From: Rhodoferax sp. U11-2br
GTDB taxonomy: Bacteria; Pseudomonadota; Gammaproteobacteria; Burkholderiales; Burkholderiaceae_C
Assembly (NCBI RefSeq): GCF_018619435.1
Contig: NZ_JAHFZF010000003.1
Span: 178,003-242,002 of the forward strand
DNA length: 64,000 bases
Direction of reading: 5' to 3'
The notes under the pieces were generated by a model. It worked only from the letters and a program-made list of their open reading frames with translations. It did not search any database and was not told where the DNA came from. The position numbers were made by a program, and so were the translations under genes. Every line of letters begins with the position of its first letter. Position 1 is the stretch's first letter. Shown piece after piece: positions 8,706-17,952 of this stretch.

Positions 8706-9740
8706 TCAGCGAACCGGGAAAGCGTACATCAAGCCGCCTTTGTTCCACTGGTTGTTGACACCACGGGGCAAGCCCAGGGCCGATTTGGGGCCGACATTGC
8801 GCTCAAAAATTTCACCGTAGTTGCCGGTGGCCTTGATCGCACGGGCCATCCATTCCTTGTCCAGGCCCAGCAGTTTGCCGGTGTCTTCCGAGGTGCCTAG
8901 GATACGCTTGACCACCGGGTCAGTGCTGCTGGTCTTGAGCGAGTCTACGTTGGCTTGGGTGATACCGTACTCTTCGGCTTCGAGCAGGCCATAAATCACC
9001 CACTTCACAATGGCATACCACTCGTCGTCACCGCGGCGCACCATCGGGCCCAGGGGTTCCTTGGAAATCAGCTCGGGCAGGATGATGTGGTCTGCCGGCA
9101 CCTTGGCCACCTTGTTGCGGGTGGATGCCAGGCCAGAGGCGTCGGTGGTGTAGGCGATGCAACGGCCAGTGAAATAGGCGTTTTCAGCGGCTTCGAGCTG
9201 TTCAAACACCACCGGCTTGATGCCCAGGCCCTTGGCCTTGGAGTAGTCGGTCAGGTTCTTTTCGGTGGTGGTGCCAGACTGCACACACACGGTCTGGCCC
9301 TTGAGCTGGGCGGCGCTCTTGATCTTGCTCTTGACCGGCACCATGAAACCCTGGCCGTCGTAGTAGGTCACGGCGGTCAGGTTCAGGCCCAGGGAGGCAT
9401 CGCGTGTCAGGGTGAAGGTGGTGTTGCGTGACAACACGTCCACTTCGCCGGACTGCAGCGCGGTGAAGCGCTGTTGTGCGTTCAGCGGCACGTATTTCAC
9501 CTTTTCTGCGTCACCCAGCACCGCAGCCGCCACAGCGCGACACACATCCACATCCAGACCGGTCCACTTGCCGGTGGAGTCCGCAGCGCCAAAACCTGCC
9601 AGGCCGGTGTTGGAGCCGCAGATCACCTGTCCACGGGCCTTGATGCTGTCCAGTGTTTTGCCCGCATGCGCGGGGAGGGCTGTCAACGTGCCGATGGCTG
9701 TGGCAATCACTGCCAGTGTTTTTACAGTGCTGATACGCAT
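8706..9740 (-). CDS. aapJ: general L-amino-acid binding protein AapJ
   Basis: The 344-aa periplasmic receptor of the Aap importer has a signal peptide ending PAHAG and a mature start of KTLDSIKARGQVICGSNTG, a hallmark of AapJ/BztA. Other family segments are DVDVCRAVAAAVLGD and VQSGTTTEKNL. The start at 9740 is chosen for the signal peptide and a GGAG ten bases upstream; the frame is open back to 9836 but that extension lacks sense. It is first in aapJQMP and has a near-perfect sigma-54 promoter about 160 bp upstream, so nitrogen control is likely. Confidence 0.94.
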   Translation of the reverse strand: MRISTVKTLAVIATAIGTLTALPAHAGKTLDSIKARGQVICGSNTGLAGFGAADSTGKWTGLDVDVCRAVAAAVLGDAEKVKYVPLNAQQRFTALQSGEVDVLSRNTTFTLTRDASLGLNLTAVTYYDGQGFMVPVKSKIKSAAQLKGQTVCVQSGTTTEKNLTDYSKAKGLGIKPVVFEQLEAAENAYFTGRCIAYTTDASGLASTRNKVAKVPADHIILPELISKEPLGPMVRRGDDEWYAIVKWVIYGLLEAEEYGITQANVDSLKTSSTDPVVKRILGTSEDTGKLLGLDKEWMARAIKATGNYGEIFERNVGPKSALGLPRGVNNQWNKGGLMYAFPVR

Positions 9741-9901
9741 AGGTGAAGATCTCCGGTTGATAAAAAGGGTTTCAGAAGGCGCGCCCCACTTTGCCGCCAA
9801 GCGATGCACTCTATCAGTGCATATTTCGAAAGGCATCCGGGTTTACGTGAGCAAACCAGCAAGTAGAGGTGATTCACACCCTGACTGATGACGGTCTAAC
9901 A

Positions 9902-9917
9902 AGCAGTAAGCGTGCCA
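9902..9917 (-). promoter_or_regulatory. sigma-54 (-24/-12) promoter for aapJQMP
   Basis: On the minus strand the bases read TGGCACGCTTACTGCT. Against the consensus TGGCACG-N4-TTGCW only one position differs, and the invariant GG and GC are 10 bp apart as required. The predicted transcription start is near 9891, giving a leader of about 150 nt before the aapJ ATG. No enhancer-binding dyad is obvious upstream. Confidence 0.7.
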
Positions 9918-9979
9918 TGTGGGGCGGTGGGTTCAGGCAGTGCAAAATCGGCGTTTTCGCAACCACCACAAGGTAAACC

Positions 9980-10849
9980 GTGCCCTCATCCAAAGCAGAA
10001 ATCCTGGGTAAACCACTGGAAGGCTGGCGGCTGCGGCTCTACACCATCATTTTTGAGGCCGACACCCGTGCCGGACGGCTGTTTGACCAGGTGCTGATTG
10101 CTGTCATCCTGACCAGCGTGGCAGTGGTGGTGGCTGACAGCGTCCACAGCATCCATCTGGCTTACCACCACCTGTTCACCCCTGCCGAGTGGTTTTTCAC
10201 CCTGATCTTCACGGTGGAGTACCTGGCGCGGCTGGCCTGTGTGCGCCATCCCTGGCGTTATGTGTTCAGTTTTTACGGGGTGATCGACTTGCTGGCGCTG
10301 CTGCCCACCTACCTGGCCCTGCTGGTGCCCGAGGTGGGTGCACTGATTGATGTGCGCATCCTGCGTTTGTTGCGGGTGTTCCGGATCTTCAAACTCACCG
10401 CCTATGTCTCCGAGTACCAGGCGATTGGCCAGGCCCTGCGGGCAAGTCGCCGCAAGATTGCGGTGTTTCTGGCGGCGGTGCTGATGATTGTGCTGGTGAT
10501 TGGCACCCTGATGTATGTGGTGGAGGGCCCGGCCAATGGCTTCACCAGCATCCCCACTGCGGTTTACTGGGCCATCACCACCATGACCACCGTGGGTTTT
10601 GGTGACATCACGCCCAAGACCGATCTGGGGCGGCTGATTGCCTCGCTGATGATGTTGCTGGGCTGGGGCACACTGGCGGTGCCCACCGGCATCGTCACCG
10701 CCGAGATGACCTACGCGCGCCGCGCGGCCACCACCACCCGCACCTGCCATGTGTGCCTGACCGAGGGCCACATGCCCGACGCTCGCTATTGCCGTAACTG
10801 TGGTGCCAGCCTGCCCCGTTATGAGCATGATGGCGCGGCGCAGGATTGA
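9980..10849 (+). CDS. voltage-gated-type potassium channel with C-terminal zinc ribbon
   Basis: The 289-aa membrane protein has six predicted helices. An S4-like helix carries regularly spaced arginines (DVRILRLLRVFRIFKL), and the pore loop has the potassium filter TVGFGD. The cytoplasmic tail ends in a CxxC...CxxC zinc-ribbon-like module (CHVC and YCRNCG). It starts at a GTG with AAGG just upstream. The gene is divergent from aapJ and shares its promoter region. Homologues are usually called Kch/ion-transport proteins; gating and cellular role are unknown. Confidence 0.87.
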   Translation: MPSSKAEILGKPLEGWRLRLYTIIFEADTRAGRLFDQVLIAVILTSVAVVVADSVHSIHLAYHHLFTPAEWFFTLIFTVEYLARLACVRHPWRYVFSFYGVIDLLALLPTYLALLVPEVGALIDVRILRLLRVFRIFKLTAYVSEYQAIGQALRASRRKIAVFLAAVLMIVLVIGTLMYVVEGPANGFTSIPTAVYWAITTMTTVGFGDITPKTDLGRLIASLMMLLGWGTLAVPTGIVTAEMTYARRAATTTRTCHVCLTEGHMPDARYCRNCGASLPRYEHDGAAQD

Positions 10850-10933
10850 CCCGGCCTCTCCAACACCACTGTGCTGTCAAGACACTTGGCTGCGTTAGCA
10901 TGGCCTGGAGTGCAGCAGCACCCCGTAGTCATT

Positions 10934-10958
10934 CAATTGCACCACGGTGGTGCAATTG
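10934..10958. promoter_or_regulatory. 25-bp perfect palindrome, possible operator
   Basis: CAATTGCACCAC at 10934-10945 and GTGGTGCAATTG at 10947-10958 flank a single G. The dyad is perfect over 12 bp per arm. It lies between the channel gene and the serine hydrolase. No T-run follows, so a protein-binding site is more likely than a terminator. Confidence 0.55.
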
Positions 10959-11011
10959 GCCCGGTGGTCGTGGTATGCCCTAGGTGGATGGCCAGGAGGT
11001 GTGGTACAGGC

Positions 11012-11077
11012 TATTGTTTTTATGCTATTTTGACCTCTAGCCCTGATGTATAAAGGGCTTAAAGCTATATTTTTGAT
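11012..11077 (+). repeat. interspersed palindromic repeat, intergenic copy A
   Basis: The core reads CCTCTAGCCCT, gatgta, TAAAGGGCTT, then AAAGCTATATTTTTGATA. It shares this layout with copies at 16524, 20877, 24191, 32543, 33191, 42557 and 45101. Its AT-rich right end runs into the ATG of the hydrolase gene, taking the place of a normal ribosome-binding site. Confidence 0.75.
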
Positions 11078-12265
11078 ATGACTCTACAACCTGTTTCTCC
11101 CGAAAAAGTGGGCCTGAGCAGCGAGCGCTTGGCGCGCCTGATGGCTGTGTTGCAGCGTGAGGTGGCTGACCAACGTCTGCCCGGCGCGGTGGCCGTGGTG
11201 GCGCGCCACGGCAAGCTGGCCTTGATGGACAGCGTGGGCCAGCTCAACCCGCGCACTGGCGAAGCCATGCACAACGATGCGCGTTTTCGCATCTACTCGA
11301 TGACCAAACCGATTGTGTCGGTGGCAGCGATGATGCTGGTGGAGCAGGGACGCTTGCTGCTGGCCGACCCGGTGGCCAAATACCTGCCCGAATTTGCACA
11401 GCAAAACGTGGCGATGAACGGTGAGGCCACCGAGCTGCAGCCGGTGATGCGTGACGCCACGGTGCACGACCTGCTGCGCCACACTGCCGGCCTGACCTAT
11501 GAGTTCCTCGGTAGCGGCCCGGTGCAACGCCAGTACGCCCAGCTGCGTTTGGGTTCACGCGATCGCAGCCTGGCCGATTTCACCCAACAGCTCGCCGCGC
11601 TGCCGCTGATGTACCAGCCCGGCCAGGTGTTTGAATACAGCCGCGCCACCGATGTGCTGGGCCGGGTCATCGAGGTGATCAGCGCACAGCCTTTGCAGCA
11701 GTTTTTGCAAGAGCAGCTGTTTGAGCCGCTGCACATGCCCAACACCGCGTTCACTGTGCCGCCCGAATTCCACGGCCACATTGCCGAACCCTTTGCCCGC
11801 GACCCCGACGGTGGCCTGCAGATGAAGGTGATTGACGTGCGCACCGACGCGACGCTGGCATCGGGTGGTGGTGGCCTGATATCCACCGCGCAGGACTACG
11901 CACGTTTTTTGCAGTTTTTGCTGAACCGCGGTGAACTCCACGGTGTGCGCCTGCTGGGGCCACGCACGGTGGACTTCATGACCACCGACCACCTGGGCGA
12001 GATACCGCTGGCGCCGGGTGGCTCGCGCGCGCTGCTGCCCGCCGGACACGGTTTTGGTTTGGGTTTTGCGGTGCGCAAACACCTGGGTGTGGCGCCGGTG
12101 CCGGGCTCGGTCGGCACCTATTTCTGGGGCGGGTTGGCAGGCACCTCGTTTTTTGTCGACCCGGCGCTCGATCTCTTTGCTTGCCTGATGTTGCAGGCAC
12201 CGAACCAGCGCGAGTACTACCGCATGTTGTTCCGCGACATGGTCTACGCGGCGTTGCTGGACTGA
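11078..12265 (+). CDS. serine hydrolase of the class C beta-lactamase/esterase family
   Basis: The 395-aa protein has the S-x-x-K nucleophile motif SMTK (S74, K77) and a Tyr motif YSRA (Y187) in place of the classical YxN. The family segment DLLRHTAGLTYEF follows the nucleophile. There is no signal peptide, so it should act in the cytoplasm as an EstB-like esterase or peptidase rather than a resistance enzyme. The start fits the usual family N-terminus (SPEKVGLSSERLARL), yet no Shine-Dalgarno is present because an interspersed repeat abuts the ATG. The substrate is unknown. Confidence 0.85.
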   Translation: MTLQPVSPEKVGLSSERLARLMAVLQREVADQRLPGAVAVVARHGKLALMDSVGQLNPRTGEAMHNDARFRIYSMTKPIVSVAAMMLVEQGRLLLADPVAKYLPEFAQQNVAMNGEATELQPVMRDATVHDLLRHTAGLTYEFLGSGPVQRQYAQLRLGSRDRSLADFTQQLAALPLMYQPGQVFEYSRATDVLGRVIEVISAQPLQQFLQEQLFEPLHMPNTAFTVPPEFHGHIAEPFARDPDGGLQMKVIDVRTDATLASGGGGLISTAQDYARFLQFLLNRGELHGVRLLGPRTVDFMTTDHLGEIPLAPGGSRALLPAGHGFGLGFAVRKHLGVAPVPGSVGTYFWGGLAGTSFFVDPALDLFACLMLQAPNQREYYRMLFRDMVYAALLD

Positions 12266-12280
12266 GCTGTGGCCGGGGAG

Positions 12281-12299
12281 GGCACCGCTGCCCGGTGCC
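12281..12299. terminator. GC-rich hairpin between convergent genes
   Basis: GGCACCG at 12281-12287 pairs with CGGTGCC at 12293-12299 over a 5-nt loop, 15 nt after the hydrolase stop. It has no T-tract, so termination efficiency is uncertain. Confidence 0.4.
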
Positions 12300-12322
12300 T
12301 CAGCACACAGCGCTGCGCTGGC

Positions 12323-12472
12323 TCAACGCGTCATGCCCGCCCAGCTCATGAGCAGGCGCATACCCAGCGCAACAACACCTAGCGCTGCAACACTGCAGGC
12401 CCAGATCAGAATCAGCCAGCCGACCCGTCGCAGGGTTTCACGAGCTTGGGTGGGTGTGGGCGGATTCGCCAT
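12323..12472 (-). CDS. 49-aa DUF2474/CydX-like oxidase subunit
   Basis: An ATG at 12472, directly adjoining the cioB stop, opens a 49-codon frame ending at TGA 12323. The product has a basic N-terminus with ETLRRVGWLI, one transmembrane helix of about 22 residues (LILIWACSVAALGVVALGM) and a short tail. Size, single helix and position after cioB match the DUF2474 family, thought to be the small stabilising subunit of CIO-type bd oxidases, analogous to CydX. It should be co-translated with cioB. Confidence 0.8.
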   Translation of the reverse strand: MANPPTPTQARETLRRVGWLILIWACSVAALGVVALGMRLLMSWAGMTR

Positions 12473-13480
12473 TCAGTGGTACCCCTCACCCACCTTGACT
12501 TTGCCCCGAAACACGTAATAAGCCCAGGCGGAATAACCAAGAATCATCGGGATGATCAGCAGCGCCCCCACCAAGGCGAAGCCCATGCTTTGCGGCGGCG
12601 CGGCTGCCGCCCAGATCGACAGGGACGGGGGCACGATGTTGGGCCAGATGCTGATCACAAACCCGCTGTAACCCAAAAAAATCAGCAGCAGCGACCAGAT
12701 GAACGGGCCCGCGTGCGGGTCGTTGTCGAGTGTGTTCAGAATGTAATAAGTGGCCAGCGCGACCAGAACAGGCACCGGCACAAAAAACCAGATGTTGGGT
12801 TGGCTGAACCAGCGCCCCGCAATGGCTGGGTGTGCCAAAGGAGTCCAAATCGAGGCCGTGGCGATGGCCGCCAACAAGGCGAACGTGGCGGGTTTGGTGA
12901 TCTGGATCATTTGTCGTTGTAAATCACCTTCGGTTTTGAGAATGAGCCAGGTTGATCCCAAGAGCGCATAGGCGATCACAACCCCAAAGCCCGTGAAGAC
13001 CGAAAATGGTGTCAACCAGTCCATGACCCCATACACAGCGCTGCCGTTGACGATCTCGATGCCGCTGATAAAGGCCCCGAGGATGGCGCCTTGGCAGAAG
13101 GCCGTCACGAACGAGCCCAGCATGAAGGCTTTGTCCCAGAAGGGTTTGTGGGTCTCGTCGGCCTTGAAACGGAACTCGAAAGACACGCCGCGCCAGATCA
13201 AGCCGAGCAGCATGAGGATGAGGGGCACATAAAACGCGCTGAGCAGAATAGCGTAGGCCTTGGGAAAAGCCGCCATGAGCGCAGCGCCACCCAGCACCAG
13301 CCAGGTTTCGTTGCCGTCCCAGACCGGCGCCACGGTGTTGACCATCGCGTCGCGGTGGCTGCGGTCTGTGACGAGCGGAAAGAGAATCCCGATCCCGAGG
13401 TCGAAACCGTCGGCGATCACATACATCATCACGCCAAAGCCGATGATCAGCAGCCAGATCAGGGGAAGATCGATACCCAT
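12473..13480 (-). CDS. cioB: cyanide-insensitive bd-type quinol oxidase subunit II
   Basis: The 335-aa CydB-family membrane subunit has about eight to nine helices, beginning MGIDLPLIWLLIIGFGVMMY. It shows the conserved ADGFDLGIGILFP and VWDGNETWLVLGG segments. It lies 15 nt after cioA and pairs with it to reduce oxygen with quinol in the inner membrane. The stop is flush with the start of the small DUF2474 gene. Assignment to the Cio group rests on the short Q-loop of the partner and on this small subunit. Confidence 0.9.
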   Translation of the reverse strand: MGIDLPLIWLLIIGFGVMMYVIADGFDLGIGILFPLVTDRSHRDAMVNTVAPVWDGNETWLVLGGAALMAAFPKAYAILLSAFYVPLILMLLGLIWRGVSFEFRFKADETHKPFWDKAFMLGSFVTAFCQGAILGAFISGIEIVNGSAVYGVMDWLTPFSVFTGFGVVIAYALLGSTWLILKTEGDLQRQMIQITKPATFALLAAIATASIWTPLAHPAIAGRWFSQPNIWFFVPVPVLVALATYYILNTLDNDPHAGPFIWSLLLIFLGYSGFVISIWPNIVPPSLSIWAAAAPPQSMGFALVGALLIIPMILGYSAWAYYVFRGKVKVGEGYH

Positions 13481-13495
13481 GTTGTGCTTCCTTGG

Positions 13496-14911
13496 TCAGA
13501 CCGTGGTGATGGGTGGTTGCGCAGGCGGCGTGGCGGCCGACAGCGGCCGTGCAGGCCGTTGGTCCAGCGCGTCCCCGTCGGGAGGGGGCTCGTGCACGTC
13601 CGGGCCTTGTCCGATGAGTTTGAGCAGGTACGCCACTCCCGCGCCGAACACAGCGATGTACACAATCACCAGCACCAGCAGGCTGATACTCAGCGTCATT
13701 GCGGAGTGCTTGGACACCGCATCCGCCGTGCGCATCAGTCCGTAGACCACCCAGGGTTGTCTGCCGATTTCCGTGGTGTACCAGCCCGCCAGCATGGCCA
13801 CCACGCCGGACGGCCCCATCAGCAGCGCAAAGCGCCACAGTGCGCGCGACGCATAAACACGTTGGCGCCAATGTGACCAGGCTCCCCAGAGTGCCAGCAC
13901 AATCATCAGGACACCCAACCCCACCATCACACGAAAGGTCCAGAACACCACGGTGGCGTTGGGACGGTCTTCGCGGGGGAACTCTTTCAAACCCGGGTAC
14001 TGACCGTGCCAGTCGTGGGTCAGGATCAAGCCACCCAGGTTCGGGATTTCAATCTTGTAGCGGGTGGTCTCGGCCGCCATGTCCGGCCAGCCGAATAACA
14101 CCAGCGGCACACCCTCACCCGGTGTGTTCTCCCAATGACCTTCCATGGCCGCGATCTTGGCTGGCTGGTGTTTGAGGGTGTTCAGGCCGTGGGCATCACC
14201 CACAACGACTTGCAGCGGCGCCGCGAACAGCAGCATCCACAAGGCCATGGAGAACATCTTCTTGATTTCCGGCTTGTGGTTGCCCTTGAGCAGGTGCCAG
14301 GCACCCGACGCGGCAACCAGCAGCGCGGTCGAGATGAATGCCGCCACCACCATGTGGGTGAGTCGATACGGAAAGGACGGGTTGAAGATGATCGCCAGCC
14401 AATCCACCGGCACCACCACGCCGTTGATGATTTCGTGCCCCTGCGGTGTCTGCATCCAGCTGTTGGACGCCAGAATCCAGGTCGCCGAGACCAGCGTGCC
14501 AAGCGCCACCATGATGGTGGCGAAGAAGTGCAGGCGTGGCCCCACCTTGTTCCAGCCGAACAACATCACGCCCAGAAAACCGGCTTCCAGAAAAAACGCC
14601 GTCAAGACCTCATAGGTCAACAGCGGCCCAGTGACACTGCCCGCAAACTCGGAGTATTGGCTCCAGTTGGTGCCAAACTGGTAGGCCATCACCAGGCCAG
14701 ACACTACCCCCATCGCAAAGTTCACAGCGAAGATCTTGGACCAGAAGTGGTACAGGGTTTTGTAGACCATGTCCTGTTTCTTGAGCCACAAGGCTTCGAG
14801 CACGGCGAGGTAGGCCGCCAGGCCAATGGTGATGGCGGGAAAGATGATGTGGAAGGTGATCGTGAATCCGAACTGAATTCGCGCCAGTTCGAGGGCGGTG
14901 AGGTTGAACAT
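13496..14911 (-). CDS. cioA: cyanide-insensitive bd-type quinol oxidase subunit I
   Basis: The 471-aa CydA-family subunit carries the three haems. The N-terminus LELARIQFGFTITFHIIFPA contains the conserved haem-ligand histidine, and the quinol-site GRQPW motif appears in TTEIGRQPWVVYG. It is shorter than E. coli CydA (522 aa) and the Q-loop is compact, which fits CioA. The start at 14911 gives the canonical MFNLTALELARIQFG; upstream in-frame codons to 14950 look spurious. It would support respiration at low oxygen or under cyanide stress, consistent with a facultative phototroph. Confidence 0.9.
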   Translation of the reverse strand: MFNLTALELARIQFGFTITFHIIFPAITIGLAAYLAVLEALWLKKQDMVYKTLYHFWSKIFAVNFAMGVVSGLVMAYQFGTNWSQYSEFAGSVTGPLLTYEVLTAFFLEAGFLGVMLFGWNKVGPRLHFFATIMVALGTLVSATWILASNSWMQTPQGHEIINGVVVPVDWLAIIFNPSFPYRLTHMVVAAFISTALLVAASGAWHLLKGNHKPEIKKMFSMALWMLLFAAPLQVVVGDAHGLNTLKHQPAKIAAMEGHWENTPGEGVPLVLFGWPDMAAETTRYKIEIPNLGGLILTHDWHGQYPGLKEFPREDRPNATVVFWTFRVMVGLGVLMIVLALWGAWSHWRQRVYASRALWRFALLMGPSGVVAMLAGWYTTEIGRQPWVVYGLMRTADAVSKHSAMTLSISLLVLVIVYIAVFGAGVAYLLKLIGQGPDVHEPPPDGDALDQRPARPLSAATPPAQPPITTV

Positions 14912-15112
14912 GGTGAGGTTTGACGATGGTGAGAATCGCATCTCGACCAAGGATGCAGTCGGCGCGCCAGAGGATTCTTACCCAAAGGGTCATTTTCTGG
15001 GCCAGGCCCGCGCCATACGGACGGGGCGCGTATGGTTATTGGGGCGTGTTGTGCAAGTGGGCCCGCCCCGCACCAGGGGCAGGCGCTTGCTGGCTGGCGC
15101 TGTGGGCCAGAT

Positions 15113-17731
15113 TTATCCCTGAACGCTCAGCTTCTTGAGCTGGTAGAGCGCCTCCAGCGCCTCACGCGGGCTCAAATCATCAGGATTGAGGGCTCTGGCC
15201 CAGGCTTCGACTGGGCTTTCAGCTACGACCTCTGTAGCAACTGGCGCCGCAAACAAGTCCACCTGAGCCTGGTGCTGGCTGGCCTGTGCCTCCAGCGCTT
15301 CGAGGGTGTGGCGGGCATGGTTGACCACCGCAGCGGGCATGCCCGCCAGCCGTGCCACCTGGATACCGTAACTTTTGCTGGCTGGCCCCGGCTGGATCTC
15401 GTGCAGGAACACGATGTCGCGGCCACTCTCGGCCGCGCTCACATGCACGTTGATGGCCGCGTGGTGGTTGGCCGGGAACTCGGTCAGCTCAAAGTAGTGG
15501 GTCGCAAACAGGGTGTAGGCCTGGGTTTTGTCGTGTAACTGGGTGGCAATCGCTGACGCCAACGCCAGGCCGTCGAAGGTGCTGGTGCCACGGCCAATCT
15601 CGTCCATCAGCACCAGCGAGTTGGGTGTGGCGGCGTTGAGGATTTGTGCAGCCTCCAGCATCTCCAGCATGAAGGTGGACTGCGCGTTGGCCAGATCGTC
15701 GGCCGCGCCAATGCGGGTGTGGATGGCGTCAATCGGCCCGAGGCGGCAGGCGCTTGCCGGGACATAACTGCCCATGCTGGCCAGCAGCACAATCACCGCA
15801 ATCTGACGCATGTAGGTCGATTTACCACCCATGTTGGGTCCGGTGATGATCTGCATGCGCTGCTTCACGCTTAGCCGGGTGTCGTTGGCAATAAAAGCGC
15901 CCGAACTCAGTTCAGCCAGGCGCGCCTGCACCACCGGGTGGCGGCCAGCGTCGATGTCGATACACGGCTCTTTGACAAACTGCGGCGCGCACCAGTCCAG
16001 GGTCAAGCTGCGTTCGGCCAGCGCACACAGGGCGTCCAGCGTGGCCAGTGCGTCGGCCAGGCGGGTGAGGGCGGGCACATAAGCCTGTAATTGGTCCAGC
16101 AGCTGGTCGTAGAGCCATTTTTCACGGGCCAGGGCACGCTCTTGTGCACTCAGGGCCTTGTCTTCAAAGGCTTTGAGTTCGGGGGTGATAAAACGCTCGG
16201 CGTTTTTCAGGGTCTGGCGGCGGCGGTAGTCGTCGGGCACCTTGCTGGCCTGGCCTTGCGTGACTTCGATGAAAAAGCCATGCACCTTGTTGAACTGCAC
16301 GCGCAGGTTGCTGATGCCGGTGCGCGCGCGTTCGCGGGTTTCCAGATCGAGCAAAAAGCCGTCGCAGTTGGTCTGAATGGCGCGTAACTCGTCCAGTTCA
16401 GTATCAAAGCCACTGGCGATCACCCCGCCGTCGCGCACCAGCGCGGCGGGCTCAGTATCGATGGCGGCGCGCAACAACTCGGCGCAACCATCGGGGGGCA
16501 GCAGGTTTTCAGCGATGTGGGTCAAATAGGCCTCTAGCCCTCGTATAACGGGGGCGAGTAGCTCTGTTTTTTGAAGCGTGACCTGCAAACCCACCAGCTC
16601 ACGCGGGCGCACCTGGCGCAGTGCAATGCGTGCGGTGATGCGTTGCACATCGGTGCTGCCTTTGAGCTGCTGGCGCAGTTTGTCCCACGGACCAGCACCG
16701 GCTGACAGGGTTGGGCCGCTGCGCAGGGCCTCGATCGCGCGGTGGCGTTGTATCGCTTCGCTGCGGTCACGCCGGGGTGAGAGCAACCAGCTTTTGAGCA
16801 AACGGCTGCCCATGCCGGTCTGGCAGGTGTCGAGCAGGGAGAACAGCGTGGGCGAGTCCTCGCCGCGCAGCGTCTGCACCAGTTCCAGGTTGCGCCGGGT
16901 GGTGGGTGGCAGGTCGATTACATCGCCCTCGCGCTGCACCTGCACGCTGTGGATGTGGGTGAGTGCCCGGCCCTGGGTGTGTTCGGTGTAGCTCAGCAGC
17001 GCGGCGGCTGCTGCCTGCGCCAGCACCAGTTCCTGTGCCTGCCAGGGCGCCAGGCTGGTGGTGTTGAGGTGTTGGGTGAGGGTGCGTTGGCCCAGGCCGG
17101 TGTCAAACTGCCAGTCGGGTCGCACCGAGATCGACAGCGGCGTCATCACAGGAATCGCGCGCAGCCGTGCCTCAAACGCAGGTGTGGCACCGGCGCTGAA
17201 GATCAGCTCACCCGGGCCGACACGTAACACCCAGTTGGCCAGGTCATCTACCGCACATTCGGCCAGATGCACCACGCCTTGGGTCACGCTGAGCCAGGCC
17301 AGGCCGCAGCTGTTGCGCGGACCCTGGTGCACAGACAGCAGCAGCGCCTCGGTTTTGTCGTTGAGCAACTCCAGATCGGTCAGCGTTCCGGGCGTGACCA
17401 CCCGCACCACCTTGCGCTCAACCGGACCTTTGGCTGTGGCCGGATCGCCGACCTGCTCACAAATCGCCACCGACTCTCCGAGTTTGATCAGGCGCGCCAG
17501 ATAGGTCTCGACCGAGTGGAACGGCACCCCAGCCATCACCACCGGCTGCCCGGCGCTCTGGCCGCGCTGCGTCAGGGTGATGTTGAGCAGGCGCGCGGCC
17601 TTTTCGGCGTCGGCATAAAACAGTTCGTAAAAGTCCCCCATGCGGTAAAACAGCAGGGTGTGGGGGTGATCCGCTTTGAGGCCCAGGTACTGGGTCATCA
17701 TCGGTGTGTGTGGCAGGGTGTGATCGGTCAT
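15113..17731 (-). CDS. mutS: DNA mismatch repair ATPase MutS
   Basis: The 872-aa protein recognises mismatches with MutL. The mismatch wedge is in [11 protein letters not shown] near the N-terminus; the ATPase has Walker [10 protein letters not shown] and Walker B with [12 protein letters not shown]. The start at 17731 gives the family N-terminus ([13 protein letters not shown]); the frame is open to 17935, but that part is unlike MutS. No good Shine-Dalgarno precedes the ATG. In the lever region a copy of the interspersed repeat (16524-16574) encodes an extra segment around [13 protein letters not shown] without breaking the frame. Confidence 0.93.
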   Translation of the reverse strand: MTDHTLPHTPMMTQYLGLKADHPHTLLFYRMGDFYELFYADAEKAARLLNITLTQRGQSAGQPVVMAGVPFHSVETYLARLIKLGESVAICEQVGDPATAKGPVERKVVRVVTPGTLTDLELLNDKTEALLLSVHQGPRNSCGLAWLSVTQGVVHLAECAVDDLANWVLRVGPGELIFSAGATPAFEARLRAIPVMTPLSISVRPDWQFDTGLGQRTLTQHLNTTSLAPWQAQELVLAQAAAAALLSYTEHTQGRALTHIHSVQVQREGDVIDLPPTTRRNLELVQTLRGEDSPTLFSLLDTCQTGMGSRLLKSWLLSPRRDRSEAIQRHRAIEALRSGPTLSAGAGPWDKLRQQLKGSTDVQRITARIALRQVRPRELVGLQVTLQKTELLAPVIRGLEAYLTHIAENLLPPDGCAELLRAAIDTEPAALVRDGGVIASGFDTELDELRAIQTNCDGFLLDLETRERARTGISNLRVQFNKVHGFFIEVTQGQASKVPDDYRRRQTLKNAERFITPELKAFEDKALSAQERALAREKWLYDQLLDQLQAYVPALTRLADALATLDALCALAERSLTLDWCAPQFVKEPCIDIDAGRHPVVQARLAELSSGAFIANDTRLSVKQRMQIITGPNMGGKSTYMRQIAVIVLLASMGSYVPASACRLGPIDAIHTRIGAADDLANAQSTFMLEMLEAAQILNAATPNSLVLMDEIGRGTSTFDGLALASAIATQLHDKTQAYTLFATHYFELTEFPANHHAAINVHVSAAESGRDIVFLHEIQPGPASKSYGIQVARLAGMPAAVVNHARHTLEALEAQASQHQAQVDLFAAPVATEVVAESPVEAWARALNPDDLSPREALEALYQLKKLSVQG
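16524..16574 (-). repeat. interspersed palindromic repeat inside mutS, copy B
   Basis: On the plus strand it reads AAATAGGCCTCTAGCCCT, cgTATAAc, GGGGGCGAGTAGCT and a TTTTTTGA tail, the same order of blocks as copy A. In mutS it is read through on the minus strand and kept in frame. Confidence 0.75.
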
Positions 17732-17952
17732 TGGGGGGAAGTCTAGCAACTTCACATCGGCCTTATGGGGTGCGGTCGGGCGGCTCAACACCGCTTGCAC
17801 CGCTGGGCGTGACGGCGTTGACGCTTCTCCAAGCTGCTTCCTATACTCGCGCCAAAAAGGGACCGGCAAACGGACCAAGCTGCTTGGCGCCACCTCATAC
17901 CCGCCAATCCCCACTTGCATCACCGGTTTTTTCACTGACCAAGGAGCACACG

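Noticed and set aside
15013..15035. CCATACG/CGTATGG stem between mutS and cioA
   Set aside because: Short, no T-run on either strand, no conserved partner motif; no function can be supported.
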